Positions 8,260 to 16,131 of a DNA stretch of 64,000 bases are shown one piece after another (position 1 is the first letter of the stretch; every line of letters begins with the position of its first letter). The stretch is from Flavobacteriaceae bacterium LYZ1037 (GTDB lineage: Bacteria; Bacteroidota; Bacteroidia; Flavobacteriales; Flavobacteriaceae): contig QFWS01000006.1 in NCBI GenBank assembly GCA_003144015.1, positions 124,001-188,000 of the forward strand, given 5' to 3'. The notes under the pieces are model-generated. The model searched no databases, was not told the DNA's origin, and worked only from the letters and a program-made list of their open reading frames with translations. The position numbers and the translations under genes are program-made.

Positions 8260-8343
8260 TTGTCTAACTTTTGTTGTAATTTGTTTGACAAAGAAAATAT
8301 AATTTATATATTTGTCCAAGTTAAATTAAAAAATATTAGACAA
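8260..8343 (+). promoter_or_regulatory. Two spaced inverted pairs of TTNGACAA half-sites (candidate operators)
   Basis: Between the divergent regulator and fasciclin genes are four half-sites in alternating orientation: TTGTCTAA (8260-8267), TTTGACAA (8284-8291), TTGTCCAA (8312-8319) and TTAGACAA (8336-8343). The first and second form one inverted pair, the third and fourth another; both pairs have exactly 16 bases between half-sites. The second half-site covers the -33 and the third covers the end of the -7 of the fasciclin promoter, and the fourth lies just before its ATG. A weaker relative, TTAAACAA, is at 8218-8225. This is the pattern expected of operators for a MerR-type repressor; binding itself is inferred. 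Confidence 0.65.
8285..8314 (+). promoter_or_regulatory. Promoter of the fasciclin gene (Bacteroidota consensus)
   Basis: TTG at 8285-8287, 19 bases, then TATATTTG at 8307-8314 match the TTG-N19-TAnnTTTG promoter of Bacteroidota sigma-A. Transcription would begin near 8320, leaving a leader of about 25 bases. Both elements are overlapped by the TTNGACAA half-sites. Confidence 0.7.
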
Positions 8344-8345
8344 AA

Positions 8346-9770
8346 ATGAAAACAAATAAATTATTAATCGCATTATTTAGTCTTTGTTTATTTATTACAT
8401 CTTGTAGTAATGATGATGACAGTACGACAACAACTCCCCCATCTCAACAAAAAAACATTGTTGAGATAGCCCAAGAAACTCCTGAACTAAGCTCGTTGGT
8501 TACAGCACTCTCTAGAGCAGATGGAAATTTAGTAAACGTATTAAGTGGCAATGGTCCTTTTACAGTTCTTGCTCCAACAAATACAGCTTTTGCTGCATTT
8601 CTTACAGATAATGGTTTTAGTTCCTTAGAACAAGTACCAACAGATGTATTATCGCAAATATTATTAAACCATGTAATTATGGCAGATGTTATGGCTAGCG
8701 ATTTAATCTCAACTGGTTCTGGATATGCTGCTGGAAGTGCAACTGGAGCAGGAGATCAAAACATCAGTATCTTTTTTGATACAGCCAATGGTGTTAGGTT
8801 TAACAATGTCGCTTCAGTAATAAATGCTGATGTAGATGCTTCTAACGGAACCATTCATGTAATTGATGGTGTTTTAGGCCTACCAGATGTTGTAGATCAT
8901 GCCTTAGCTAATCCATCGTTTTCAAGTTTAGTTGCTGCATTAGGAACTGCAGATGGTGATTTAGTTAACGTTCTAAAAGGAACTGGGCCATTTACTGTAT
9001 TAGCACCAGACAACAATGCTTTTGATACTTTTTTAGATGGAACTCCACTTGGAAACGTAGATACAGCAGTGCTTTCTCAATTATTATTAAACCACGTCAT
9101 TATAGGCTCAGCAATAGACTCTAGCATCTTAGTTGATGCAGGAGCAGGATATACAAATACAGGCGCTACTGGTGCAGGAGGGAATTCTATGAGTTTATAT
9201 TATAATACTTCAAATGGTGTCATGTTTAACGGCATTTCAACTGTAGCTCAAGCAGATGTTGTTGGCACTAATGGAATAATTCATGCAGTAGATACAGTCA
9301 TAAACATTCCTAGTGTGGTTACTTTTGCTACTGCAGATCCAAACTTTTCTACTTTAGTACTTGCTTTAACAGAATTAACACCTGCTACCGACTTTGTATC
9401 TATATTATCGAGAACTGAAGGAAGTAATGCAGATGGTATTAATCCAAATTACACAATTTTTGCACCAACAGATGATGCCTTCGATGCTTTAGCTTCTGTT
9501 CCTGCAGAACCGATTTTAACTCAAGTTTTATTACACCATGTTATTAGTGAAGCCAATGTTACTTCTGGAGATTTAAACAATCCTGGAGATACAACTGCTG
9601 CCACTTTACAAGGAGATAATATTACAATTACTCTTCCAGGTACGGGAGATAACATTGCAAATATAACTGATGGTTCTGGAGCTTCAGATGTTGGTGTTAT
9701 AGCTGTAGATGTCCAAGCTGGAAATGGTGTAATTCATGTTATTAATAAAGTAATGATTCCAAATCTATAA
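8346..9770 (+). CDS. Fasciclin (FAS1) lipoprotein with three FAS1 domains
   Basis: A 474-residue secreted lipoprotein. The signal peptide ends in a lipobox (I-T-S-C, Cys20) followed by S-N-D-D-D, an acidic start frequent in exported flavobacterial lipoproteins. Three FAS1 domains follow at about residues 35-180, 180-320 and 320-473. Each shows the H1 motif G-P-F-T-V-L-A-P or its relative Y-T-I-F-A-P and an H2-type ending such as G-x-I-H-V-I-D. Domains 1 and 2 are close copies that share a T-G-A-G loop; domain 3 is more divergent. FAS1 domains commonly mediate adhesion or carbohydrate binding on cell surfaces. The gene is divergent from a CarH-like regulator, which suggests light or B12 control. 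It ends before a hairpin and a strong terminator. Confidence 0.93.
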   Translation: MKTNKLLIALFSLCLFITSCSNDDDSTTTTPPSQQKNIVEIAQETPELSSLVTALSRADGNLVNVLSGNGPFTVLAPTNTAFAAFLTDNGFSSLEQVPTDVLSQILLNHVIMADVMASDLISTGSGYAAGSATGAGDQNISIFFDTANGVRFNNVASVINADVDASNGTIHVIDGVLGLPDVVDHALANPSFSSLVAALGTADGDLVNVLKGTGPFTVLAPDNNAFDTFLDGTPLGNVDTAVLSQLLLNHVIIGSAIDSSILVDAGAGYTNTGATGAGGNSMSLYYNTSNGVMFNGISTVAQADVVGTNGIIHAVDTVINIPSVVTFATADPNFSTLVLALTELTPATDFVSILSRTEGSNADGINPNYTIFAPTDDAFDALASVPAEPILTQVLLHHVISEANVTSGDLNNPGDTTAATLQGDNITITLPGTGDNIANITDGSGASDVGVIAVDVQAGNGVIHVINKVMIPNL

Positions 9771-9823
9771 CATAGGTTATTGAATTTAAATTTAATGAAA
9801 AAGAATAGGTTTTAGTTAGTAGC

Positions 9824-9853
9824 AAACCGGCAATTCTTGTGGTTGTCGGTTTA
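9824..9853 (+). terminator. Hairpin downstream of the fasciclin gene
   Basis: AAACCGGCAA (9824-9833) and TTGTCGGTTT (9843-9852) pair over ten bases with one G-T wobble. The T-run after it is weak, so it may be an accessory hairpin ahead of the stronger terminator at 9895. Confidence 0.5.
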
Positions 9854-9894
9854 ATTATGTTAAAACAATTATGAACAATATTAATTTACAAAAA

Positions 9895-9926
9895 AAGTCA
9901 TTCATAAGATTATGAATGACTTTTTT
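9895..9926. terminator. Bidirectional terminator between fasciclin gene and clpX
   Basis: Twelve-base perfect arms AAGTCATTCATA (9895-9906) and TATGAATGACTT (9911-9922) around a four-base loop, with T6 on the plus side and A6 on the other, serve the two convergent genes. Confidence 0.88.
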
Positions 9927-9946
9927 AATGATAACTAAATTGATTT

Positions 9947-11179
9947 TTAAGAAACCGCTTTCAGTTTCTTAATAGTTGTTTTTGTTAACTTTTCTTCAGC
10001 GTAAGCTTTTGTTACCTTAATTTCTTTTTCATCTGTACTAGGCAACTCAAACATAGCATCGGTTAATATTTCTTCGCATAACGAACGCAATCCACGTGCT
10101 CCAAGTTTATATTCTATAGCTTTTTCAACAATAAAATCTAAAGCACCATCTGTAATAGTAAAATCTATTTCATCCATTGCAAACAACTTCTTATATTGCT
10201 TAATAATGGCATTTTTAGGTTCCGTTAAAATGGCTCTCAACGTTTTAGCATCTAATGGGTCCATATATGTTAATACAGGAAGACGTCCAATAATTTCTGG
10301 TATTAAACCAAAATCTTTTAAATCTTTTGGAATAATGTATTGTAATAAATTATCGTGGTCTACACGTTCATCAGACATTGATGCACTATAACCAACGGCT
10401 TGCATGTTTAATCTTTTAGAGATAACTTTTTCAATACCATCGAAAGCTCCTCCTGCAATAAACAGGATGTTTTCTGTATTCACTTCTATAAATTTCTGGT
10501 CTGGATGTTTTCGTCCTCCTTTTGGTGGTACATTTACAACGGTTCCTTCTAACAATTTTAATAAAGCTTGTTGTACACCTTCCCCTGAGACATCCCTAGT
10601 TATAGAAGGGTTATCGCTTTTACGAGCAATTTTATCTATTTCATCAATAAATACAATGCCTTTTTCAGCTTTGTCTAAGTTATAATCTGCAGCTTGCAAC
10701 AAACGTGTTAAAATACTTTCAACATCTTCACCTACATAACCAGCTTCGGTTAAAACTGTGGCATCTACAATAGCTAAAGGCACATTAAGCATTTTAGCAA
10801 TGGTTTTTGCCATGAGGGTTTTACCCGTTCCTGTTTGTCCAACCATGATGATGTTTGATTTTTGAATTTCAATATCATCATCACTAGCTGGTTGTAAAAG
10901 TCTTTTGTAATGGTTATAAACAGCTACCGACATGACTTTTTTAGTCATTTCTTGCCCAATAATATACTCTTCTAAGAATTTTTTAATCTGCTTTGGCTTT
11001 CGCAACATAAGTTCTGCCGAGAGTTCGCTTTGGTCACTTTGTTTAGATTCTTCTAAAACAATACCATGAGCTTGCTCGATACACCTGTCGCATATATGCG
11101 CATCCAACCCTGCAATTAATAAATTTGTTTCTGGCTTTTTCCTACCACAAAACGAACATTCTAAATCTTCCTTTGCCAT
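9947..11179 (-). CDS. clpX: ATP-dependent Clp protease ATP-binding subunit ClpX
   Basis: A 410-residue AAA+ unfoldase. The N-terminal zinc-binding domain has C8, C11, C30 and C33; Walker A is G-Q-T-G-T-G-K-T, the pore loop is G-Y-V-G, Walker B is I-V-F-I-D-E-I-D-K, and sensor 2 is G-A-R-G-L-R-S. ClpX recognises tagged proteins and feeds them to ClpP. I chose the ATG at 11179 (M-A-K-E-D-L-E-C), which is the usual family start; the frame extends a further 8 residues without homologous look. It lies downstream of clpP and tig on the same strand, the classic tig-clpP-clpX order, and ends against a bidirectional terminator. Confidence 0.97.
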   Translation of the reverse strand: MAKEDLECSFCGRKKPETNLLIAGLDAHICDRCIEQAHGIVLEESKQSDQSELSAELMLRKPKQIKKFLEEYIIGQEMTKKVMSVAVYNHYKRLLQPASDDDIEIQKSNIIMVGQTGTGKTLMAKTIAKMLNVPLAIVDATVLTEAGYVGEDVESILTRLLQAADYNLDKAEKGIVFIDEIDKIARKSDNPSITRDVSGEGVQQALLKLLEGTVVNVPPKGGRKHPDQKFIEVNTENILFIAGGAFDGIEKVISKRLNMQAVGYSASMSDERVDHDNLLQYIIPKDLKDFGLIPEIIGRLPVLTYMDPLDAKTLRAILTEPKNAIIKQYKKLFAMDEIDFTITDGALDFIVEKAIEYKLGARGLRSLCEEILTDAMFELPSTDEKEIKVTKAYAEEKLTKTTIKKLKAVS

Positions 11180-11258
11180 TACTAAATAAATTATAAATTC
11201 CAAATTCCAAGTCTGTCCTGGATTAGAATTAATTTTAATATTTTAATTCTAATGAAAT

Positions 11259-11933
11259 TTAGCTACGTACTAAAATTTCATCAATCATTCCGTACTCCTT
11301 TGCTTTATCAGATTTCATCCAATAATCTCTATCACTATCGGCATATACTTTGTCGTAATCTTGTCCCGAATGCTTACTGATTATTTTATAAAGCTCTTCT
11401 TTTAAAATCAAGATTTCTCTAGCAGTAATTTCAATATCACTTGCTTGACCTTGAGCACCTCCTAATGGCTGATGAATCATAACACGTGAGTGTGTTAAAC
11501 CACTACGTTTTCCTTTTTCTCCTGCACATAATAAAACGGCTCCCATTGAAGCTGCCATTCCAGTACAGATAGTTGCTACGTCTGGTTTTATAAATTGCAT
11601 AGTATCATAGATACCAAGCCCAGCATAAACTGATCCTCCAGGAGAATTGATATAAATTTGAATATCTTTAGATGAGTCTGTACTCTCTAAAAACAACAAC
11701 TGTGCTTGAATAATATTAGCCACTTGATCGTTAATTCCTGTCCCTAGGAAAATAATACGATCCATCATTAAACGTGAGAACACATCGAAGATGGCGATAT
11801 TCATTTGGCGCTCTTCAATAATGTTTGGTGTCAAGTTTGTTGGATACATACTACTAATAATTTTATTGTAGTACGTACTGCTTATCCCTTGATCTTTTAT
11901 AGCGAATTTTTCAAATTCTTTTCCGTAATCCAT
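11259..11933 (-). CDS. clpP: ATP-dependent Clp protease proteolytic subunit ClpP
   Basis: A 224-residue serine peptidase. The catalytic triad is visible as Ser129 (in G-M-A-A-S-M-G), His154 (in R-V-M-I-H-Q-P) and Asp203; the His-Asp spacing of 49 equals that of the E. coli enzyme. The oxyanion-stabilising S-P-G-G-S is at 97-101. About 30 N-terminal residues precede the mature-type sequence and are probably a cleaved propeptide. It forms the chamber to which ClpX docks. The next gene, clpX, begins 79 bases downstream; a strong hairpin (11966-11993) sits just upstream of its ATG. Confidence 0.97.
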   Translation of the reverse strand: MDYGKEFEKFAIKDQGISSTYYNKIISSMYPTNLTPNIIEERQMNIAIFDVFSRLMMDRIIFLGTGINDQVANIIQAQLLFLESTDSSKDIQIYINSPGGSVYAGLGIYDTMQFIKPDVATICTGMAASMGAVLLCAGEKGKRSGLTHSRVMIHQPLGGAQGQASDIEITAREILILKEELYKIISKHSGQDYDKVYADSDRDYWMKSDKAKEYGMIDEILVRS

Positions 11934-11965
11934 AAATTGTTTTATATAATTAAATTGAATTAAAA

Positions 11966-11993
11966 AGGCGTTAAAAATACATTTTTAACGCCT
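11966..11993 (-). terminator. Hairpin between tig and clpP
   Basis: Arms AGGCGTTAAAAAT (11966-11978) and ATTTTTAACGCCT (11981-11993) pair almost completely. On the minus strand a T4 run follows, so it can end tig transcripts or set the tig:clpP ratio by partial read-through. It lies only 32 bases before the clpP ATG. Confidence 0.75.
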
Positions 11994-12028
11994 AAATATA
12001 AGGATTTATTCTTTAAAACTTTGTTAAG

Positions 12029-13357
12029 TTATTTATCTCCGTAAACTTCTTTTATAAAGTCTTCGTAGGTAAGTTCTTTTGTTTTAAGGTTTGCCTTTTC
12101 TTTATAAAGCGCTAAAAGTTTCTGACTAATAATTTGTTCTGATATTCTTCTAGCTTCGTCTTGGTTAGACAATACACGTGCAGCTATATCTTCAAGTTCT
12201 TTCTCTGAAGGATTCATTTGACCAAATTGAGCCATTTGCATTTTAATCATTTGCTTGGCGTGATCTTTAATATCATCCATGGTTACTTGGATGTTATTAT
12301 CTGTAATCAACTTCCCTTCTATTAACTGATAACGTAAGCTTTTTTCAGATTTCTCATACTCGTCTTTAGCTTCATCTTCACTTAATTGATTTTCCCCAGA
12401 GTTTTGCATCCATTTTGTAAGAAATTCTCCTGGCAAATCGAATTTGGTGTTATCTACAAGGTATTCAGTAACGTCATTTAATAATTTCTGATCTGCTTGT
12501 TGTTTGAATTGCTTTTCGGCATCTTCTTTAATTTTCTCTTTTAACTCGGTTACTGTTTTAACTGTATCTTTTCCAAATAATTTATCGAATAACTCTTGGT
12601 CTAATTCAGCTAATTCACGCTCATTAATTTCTGTTATAGTAAACGTTACTTCAATATCTAGACCATGTACATCACCATGTTCTAATTTTAAAGCATGCAT
12701 TAATTCGTGATCATCGCTATAAAGTCCTTTTGTTTTTAATGTAATAACATCTCCAACTTTAGCTCCTATAAATTTCTTTTCAGTTGCTTTTCCTTTAAAC
12801 TTATCCAAGGTTAACGTTACCGTGTTTTCAATCTCTTTTTCTTCATTTTTATAAACACCAGTAACTTCGCTATCTTTTGTTATTTCATTTTGAGGTAACA
12901 ATTTTCCATATTGTTTTTGGATATTTATTATTTGATCGTCGATCATTTTATCACCTGCAACTATGGTATAACTCGTTATCGCTTTTTTGCTTTTTAACTC
13001 AACGTCAAATTCTGGAGACAAACCTAGTTCGAATTCGAAAGATAGTTTTTCTGAATCCCAATCTAAATCATCTTGAGGCTTAGGTAGTGGATGTCCAAGA
13101 ACATCTAACTTTTCTTCTGTTAAATATTTATTTAAAGCTTCTTGCAATAATTTATTTACTTCATCAACTAAAACAGCTTTTCCGTATTGTTTTTTAACCA
13201 TTCCCATAGGCACGTGTCCTTTTCTAAAACCTGGAATGTTAGCTGTTTTTCTATAATCTGTTAAGATTTTTTCAACTTTATCACTATAATCTTCTTTAGC
13301 GATATCTACTTTTACTACAGCATTTAATGCATCGATGTTTTCTCTTGTAATATTCAT
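12029..13357 (-). CDS. tig: Trigger factor (ribosome-associated chaperone)
   Basis: A 442-residue trigger factor. The ribosome-binding loop G-F-R-K-G is at residues 43-47 (I-P-G-F-R-K-G-H-V-P). The central FKBP-like domain (about 155-245) is degenerate, as in other Bacteroidota, and the C-terminal chaperone arms are rich in charged helices. The ATG at 13357 is preferred over a TTG 48 bases further up: that stretch lies inside a terminator hairpin and upstream of the predicted transcript start of the promoter at 13384-13413. It heads the tig-clpP-clpX cluster, linking nascent-chain folding with proteolysis. Confidence 0.95.
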   Translation of the reverse strand: MNITRENIDALNAVVKVDIAKEDYSDKVEKILTDYRKTANIPGFRKGHVPMGMVKKQYGKAVLVDEVNKLLQEALNKYLTEEKLDVLGHPLPKPQDDLDWDSEKLSFEFELGLSPEFDVELKSKKAITSYTIVAGDKMIDDQIINIQKQYGKLLPQNEITKDSEVTGVYKNEEKEIENTVTLTLDKFKGKATEKKFIGAKVGDVITLKTKGLYSDDHELMHALKLEHGDVHGLDIEVTFTITEINERELAELDQELFDKLFGKDTVKTVTELKEKIKEDAEKQFKQQADQKLLNDVTEYLVDNTKFDLPGEFLTKWMQNSGENQLSEDEAKDEYEKSEKSLRYQLIEGKLITDNNIQVTMDDIKDHAKQMIKMQMAQFGQMNPSEKELEDIAARVLSNQDEARRISEQIISQKLLALYKEKANLKTKELTYEDFIKEVYGDK

Positions 13358-13375
13358 TATATTATGACATAAAAA

Positions 13376-13410
13376 TTGGGTTGCAAAAATACATATTTTT
13401 TGCAACCCAA
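13376..13410 (-). terminator. Terminator of the holin-like gene, overlapping the tig promoter
   Basis: TTGGGTTGCAAAAA (13376-13389) pairs with TTTTTGCAACCCAA (13397-13410), and a T5 run follows on the minus strand. It is 33 bases after the stop of the upstream gene. Confidence 0.85.
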
Positions 13411-13413
13411 CAA
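13384..13413 (-). promoter_or_regulatory. Promoter of tig (Bacteroidota consensus)
   Basis: Read on the minus strand: TTG (13413-13411), 19 bases, TATTTTTG (13391-13384). Transcription would start near 13378, about 20 bases before the tig ATG. The promoter is embedded in the terminator hairpin of the preceding gene. Confidence 0.65.
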
Positions 13414-13443
13414 AGTTTTTAACGTATTGTATTTCAGCCTACT

Positions 13444-13785
13444 TTAATCTTCTTTTAATAATGAAAATAAGATAGATTGAAGGAAAGATAGCAACAAGCT
13501 AAACAACAAGGCTATCCAAAAACCATCGACGGCAAAACCATCTATAAATTTATCTGCCAAAAGGATGATGCAGGCATTAATTACAAGCAAAAACAAGCCT
13601 AATGTAACCACTGTAATTGGTAAGGTTAAAATAACCAATATAGGTTTTATAAAAATGTTTAACAACCCTAAAACTACGGCAACTATAATAGCAGAAGTAA
13701 AGCCTTCTACAGCTACTCCTGGTAAAAATTTTGCTAAAATTACAACTGCTACAGCTGTTAATAATATTCGAATAATTAAGTTCAT
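13444..13785 (-). CDS. Phage holin family protein (four-helix membrane protein, DUF/Phage_holin_4_2 type)
   Basis: A 113-residue, almost entirely hydrophobic protein with four predicted transmembrane segments (about residues 4-20, 28-46, 53-75 and 85-110). The pattern G-L-x-N-x-F-I-K-P-I-L-x(4)-L-P-I-T after the second helix is typical of the chromosomal 'mycobacterial four-TM phage holin' family. Despite the name this is a common housekeeping-type membrane protein of unknown role; no phage gene is near. It lies between the hydrolase and tig on the same strand and has its own terminator. Confidence 0.82.
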   Translation of the reverse strand: MNLIIRILLTAVAVVILAKFLPGVAVEGFTSAIIVAVVLGLLNIFIKPILVILTLPITVVTLGLFLLVINACIILLADKFIDGFAVDGFWIALLFSLLLSFLQSILFSLLKED

Positions 13786-13830
13786 AAAATATTGTTTAAG
13801 TTAGATTTAAAGATAATGTTCTATGCGAAA

Positions 13831-14607
13831 CTATCCTAAAAATTTCATGACTTCGTTAAAAAAAGCCTTTGGGTTTTCTGCATGTAACCAATGTCCTGAT
13901 TTAGGAATGGTAACAAGTTTAGAGTTTGGAAAATGGTTTTTTATAATAGATTCATCTTGCTGCCCAATATATTCTGATCTATCTCCACGCAAAAAGAGGG
14001 TGTCTCCTTTATATTGCGCATGTATTGGTAAAGCTTCACCTATTTCTTCTATATTCTCTTTTAAAACTTCTAGATTAATTCTTAATGCAAGTTCTTTTTC
14101 TTCATTCCAATAGAGGTTTTTTAATAAAAATTGTCGCGTACCAAAATCAGAAACATACTTTGACAATTGTTTATCTGCTTCACCTCTACTCTTTAATTCG
14201 TTAAAATCTAGGCGACTTAAACCTTCTAGAATAGCATCATGATGCGTTGGATAAAATCTAGGAGATATATCTGCAATCAATAATTTTGAAACCAATTCTG
14301 GGTGTGTTGCAGCAAAAAGCATAGCTACTTTTCCTCCCATAGAATGACCTAACAAAACAAGGTCCTTTAGTTGATGAAATTCACAATAAGATTTTAAATC
14401 TTCGACCATGACTTCATAATTAAACACATGGCTATGAAAACTTCTCCCATGATTTCTTTGATCCAACAAATGAACCTGGTAATTAGCTTCACTAAACTTA
14501 GCTCCAAGAGTTTTCCAGTTATCGCTCATGCCAAGAAAACCATGTAAAATAACAAATGGCTTCCCTTCCCCTAATATGTTTGCGTGTAATGGTTCTTTAT
14601 TTTTCAC
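13831..14607 (-). CDS. Alpha/beta hydrolase (YbfF-like esterase)
   Basis: A 258-residue cytosolic alpha/beta-hydrolase. The oxyanion region L-H-G-F-L-G is at residues 21-26, the nucleophile elbow G-H-S-M-G-G gives Ser89, and the catalytic histidine is near the C-terminus in S-G-H-W-L-H-A-E-N-P. The D-Q-R-N-H-G-R-S motif after strand 4 is characteristic of the YbfF/ABHD11 group of acyl esterases. The physiological substrate is not evident. It follows pdxJ (57 bases) on the same strand and precedes the holin-like gene by 45 bases, so the three may be cotranscribed. Confidence 0.87.
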   Translation of the reverse strand: MKNKEPLHANILGEGKPFVILHGFLGMSDNWKTLGAKFSEANYQVHLLDQRNHGRSFHSHVFNYEVMVEDLKSYCEFHQLKDLVLLGHSMGGKVAMLFAATHPELVSKLLIADISPRFYPTHHDAILEGLSRLDFNELKSRGEADKQLSKYVSDFGTRQFLLKNLYWNEEKELALRINLEVLKENIEEIGEALPIHAQYKGDTLFLRGDRSEYIGQQDESIIKNHFPNSKLVTIPKSGHWLHAENPKAFFNEVMKFLG

Positions 14608-14663
14608 AAATTCACAAATGTTTTTAATTGTTATATCTGTTAACTTAGATTGAAAATGACATA

Positions 14664-15377
14664 CTATCTAAGTTTATGTAAATACATCTGAATCACATTT
14701 TCAACTCCTAAATATAAACTTTCTGAAATTAATGCGTGACCAATAGATACTTCTAATAAATCTGGAACGTGTTCTTTAAAAAATTGAATGTTTTCAAGAG
14801 ACAAGTCATGTCCTGCATTGACTCCCAAACCTAAAGAGTTTGCCAACTCTGCACAGGCAGTGTAAGGTTTTATAGCCGATTTATTCCCCAAGCTAAACTC
14901 ATGGGCAAAAGCTTCTGTATAAAGCTCAATTCTATCTGCACCTGTTGCTTTGGCTCCTTCAATTTGTTTTAAATCTGGATCAACAAAAATAGAAGTTCTA
15001 ATGCCGTGATCTTTAAATTCTTTAATAATATCAATTAAAAAAAGCTTGTGTTTTATGGTATCCCAACCTGCATTACTTGTTATGGCATCATCAGCATCTG
15101 GAACTAAAGTGACTTGTGTTGGTTTTAATTCTAAAACCATTTTGGTAAATTTGTCTATTGGATTTCCCTCTATATTATATTCCGTATAAACTTCCGATTT
15201 CAAATCGTAAGCATCCTGATATCTAATATGTCTTTCGTCTGGCCTTGGATGAATAGTAACACCTTCTGCTCCATATCTTTGCACGTCTTTCGCAAACTGA
15301 ATGACATTTGGCACATCTCCTCCTCTGGAGTTTCTTAAAGTAGCTATCTTGTTAATATTAACACTTAATTTTGTCAT
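14664..15377 (-). CDS. pdxJ: Pyridoxine 5'-phosphate synthase PdxJ
   Basis: A 237-residue TIM-barrel enzyme that condenses 3-amino-2-oxopropyl phosphate (1-amino-acetone 3-phosphate) with deoxyxylulose 5-phosphate to make pyridoxine phosphate, the last ring-forming step of the DXP-dependent vitamin B6 route. The diagnostic L-S-V-N-I-N-K-I-A-T-L-R-N-x-R-G N-terminus and T-I-H-P-R-P-D-E-R-H-I motif are present. I chose ATG 15377, the usual family start; the frame extends 12 residues upstream but without conservation. It is divergent from the CBS-protein gene, with 89 bases between the two starts. A lone -7-like TATTTTTG (15404-15397) lies upstream without a good -33. Confidence 0.96.
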   Translation of the reverse strand: MTKLSVNINKIATLRNSRGGDVPNVIQFAKDVQRYGAEGVTIHPRPDERHIRYQDAYDLKSEVYTEYNIEGNPIDKFTKMVLELKPTQVTLVPDADDAITSNAGWDTIKHKLFLIDIIKEFKDHGIRTSIFVDPDLKQIEGAKATGADRIELYTEAFAHEFSLGNKSAIKPYTACAELANSLGLGVNAGHDLSLENIQFFKEHVPDLLEVSIGHALISESLYLGVENVIQMYLHKLR

Positions 15378-15466
15378 GACCTTGAGTTTATTCAGACAAA
15401 AATACAAAGTCAATCAAGGTTATTATAGTATTTTTTTGATTAATTTGCAGTAACATTAAAAGACGT

Positions 15467-16126
15467 ATGAATCTTTCAGAGTATATTATAAACGATATAA
15501 AACCATTAAGCATTGAAGACAAAATTGGCGATATCCAATTATTGTTTAATCAATTAACGTATTCGCATTTTCCAGTTAAAAACAAAGATGGTGTTTATTT
15601 AGGCTGCATGTCTGAAACTGATGCTCATTGTTATAATAAAAATAAAAACATCTCGGAATACTCCCATGCTATTGAAGGTTTTTTTGTTAGACAAAATACG
15701 GTTTGGTTGGATGTTTTAGAAGCTTTCGCGCAAAACTCTACCAATATCATGCCTGTTTTAAACGAAAAGAACACTTATTTGGGCTATTATGAATTAAATG
15801 ACATTATTAGCCTTTTTAATGAAACCCCGTTTTTTGCAGGAGCTGGAAGCATTTTAATTGTTGAGAAAGGTTTAAACGATTATTCTTTTAGTGAAATTAG
15901 CCAGATCGTAGAATCGAACGATGGAAAAATTCTAGGAGCTTTTATTTCTAAAATCGAGAACGATGTAGCGCAAATAACACTAAAAATTGGAAGTACAGGA
16001 TTAAACGACATCATGCAAACCTTTAGACGCTACAGTTATAATATTGTTTCTGGACACGAAGAAGATAGTTATATAGAAAGTTTAAAAGAGCGATCGGATT
16101 ATTTAAACAAGTATTTAAACATGTGA
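15467..16126 (+). CDS. CBS-domain protein
   Basis: A 219-residue cytosolic protein. Two CBS motifs occupy about residues 1-120 (Y-S-H-F-P-V-x-N at 33-40 and N-I-M-P-V-L at 92-97); the rest (about 125-205) resembles an ACT-like ligand-binding fold. Such proteins sense adenine nucleotides or other ligands, but the ligand here is unknown. The stop codon is 5 bases before the nadK ATG, a tight pairing conserved in many flavobacteria, so a link with NAD(P) or adenylate status is plausible but inferred. Confidence 0.85.
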   Translation: MNLSEYIINDIKPLSIEDKIGDIQLLFNQLTYSHFPVKNKDGVYLGCMSETDAHCYNKNKNISEYSHAIEGFFVRQNTVWLDVLEAFAQNSTNIMPVLNEKNTYLGYYELNDIISLFNETPFFAGAGSILIVEKGLNDYSFSEISQIVESNDGKILGAFISKIENDVAQITLKIGSTGLNDIMQTFRRYSYNIVSGHEEDSYIESLKERSDYLNKYLNM

Positions 16127-16131
16127 TATAT

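Noticed and set aside
13358-13405. N-terminal extension of trigger factor
   Set aside because: It begins with TTG within a terminator hairpin, lies upstream of the predicted transcript start and contains no conserved sequence.
13444-13785. Phage holin family protein as a sign of a prophage
   Set aside because: No other phage gene is near; this four-helix family is a common chromosomal membrane protein in Bacteroidota.
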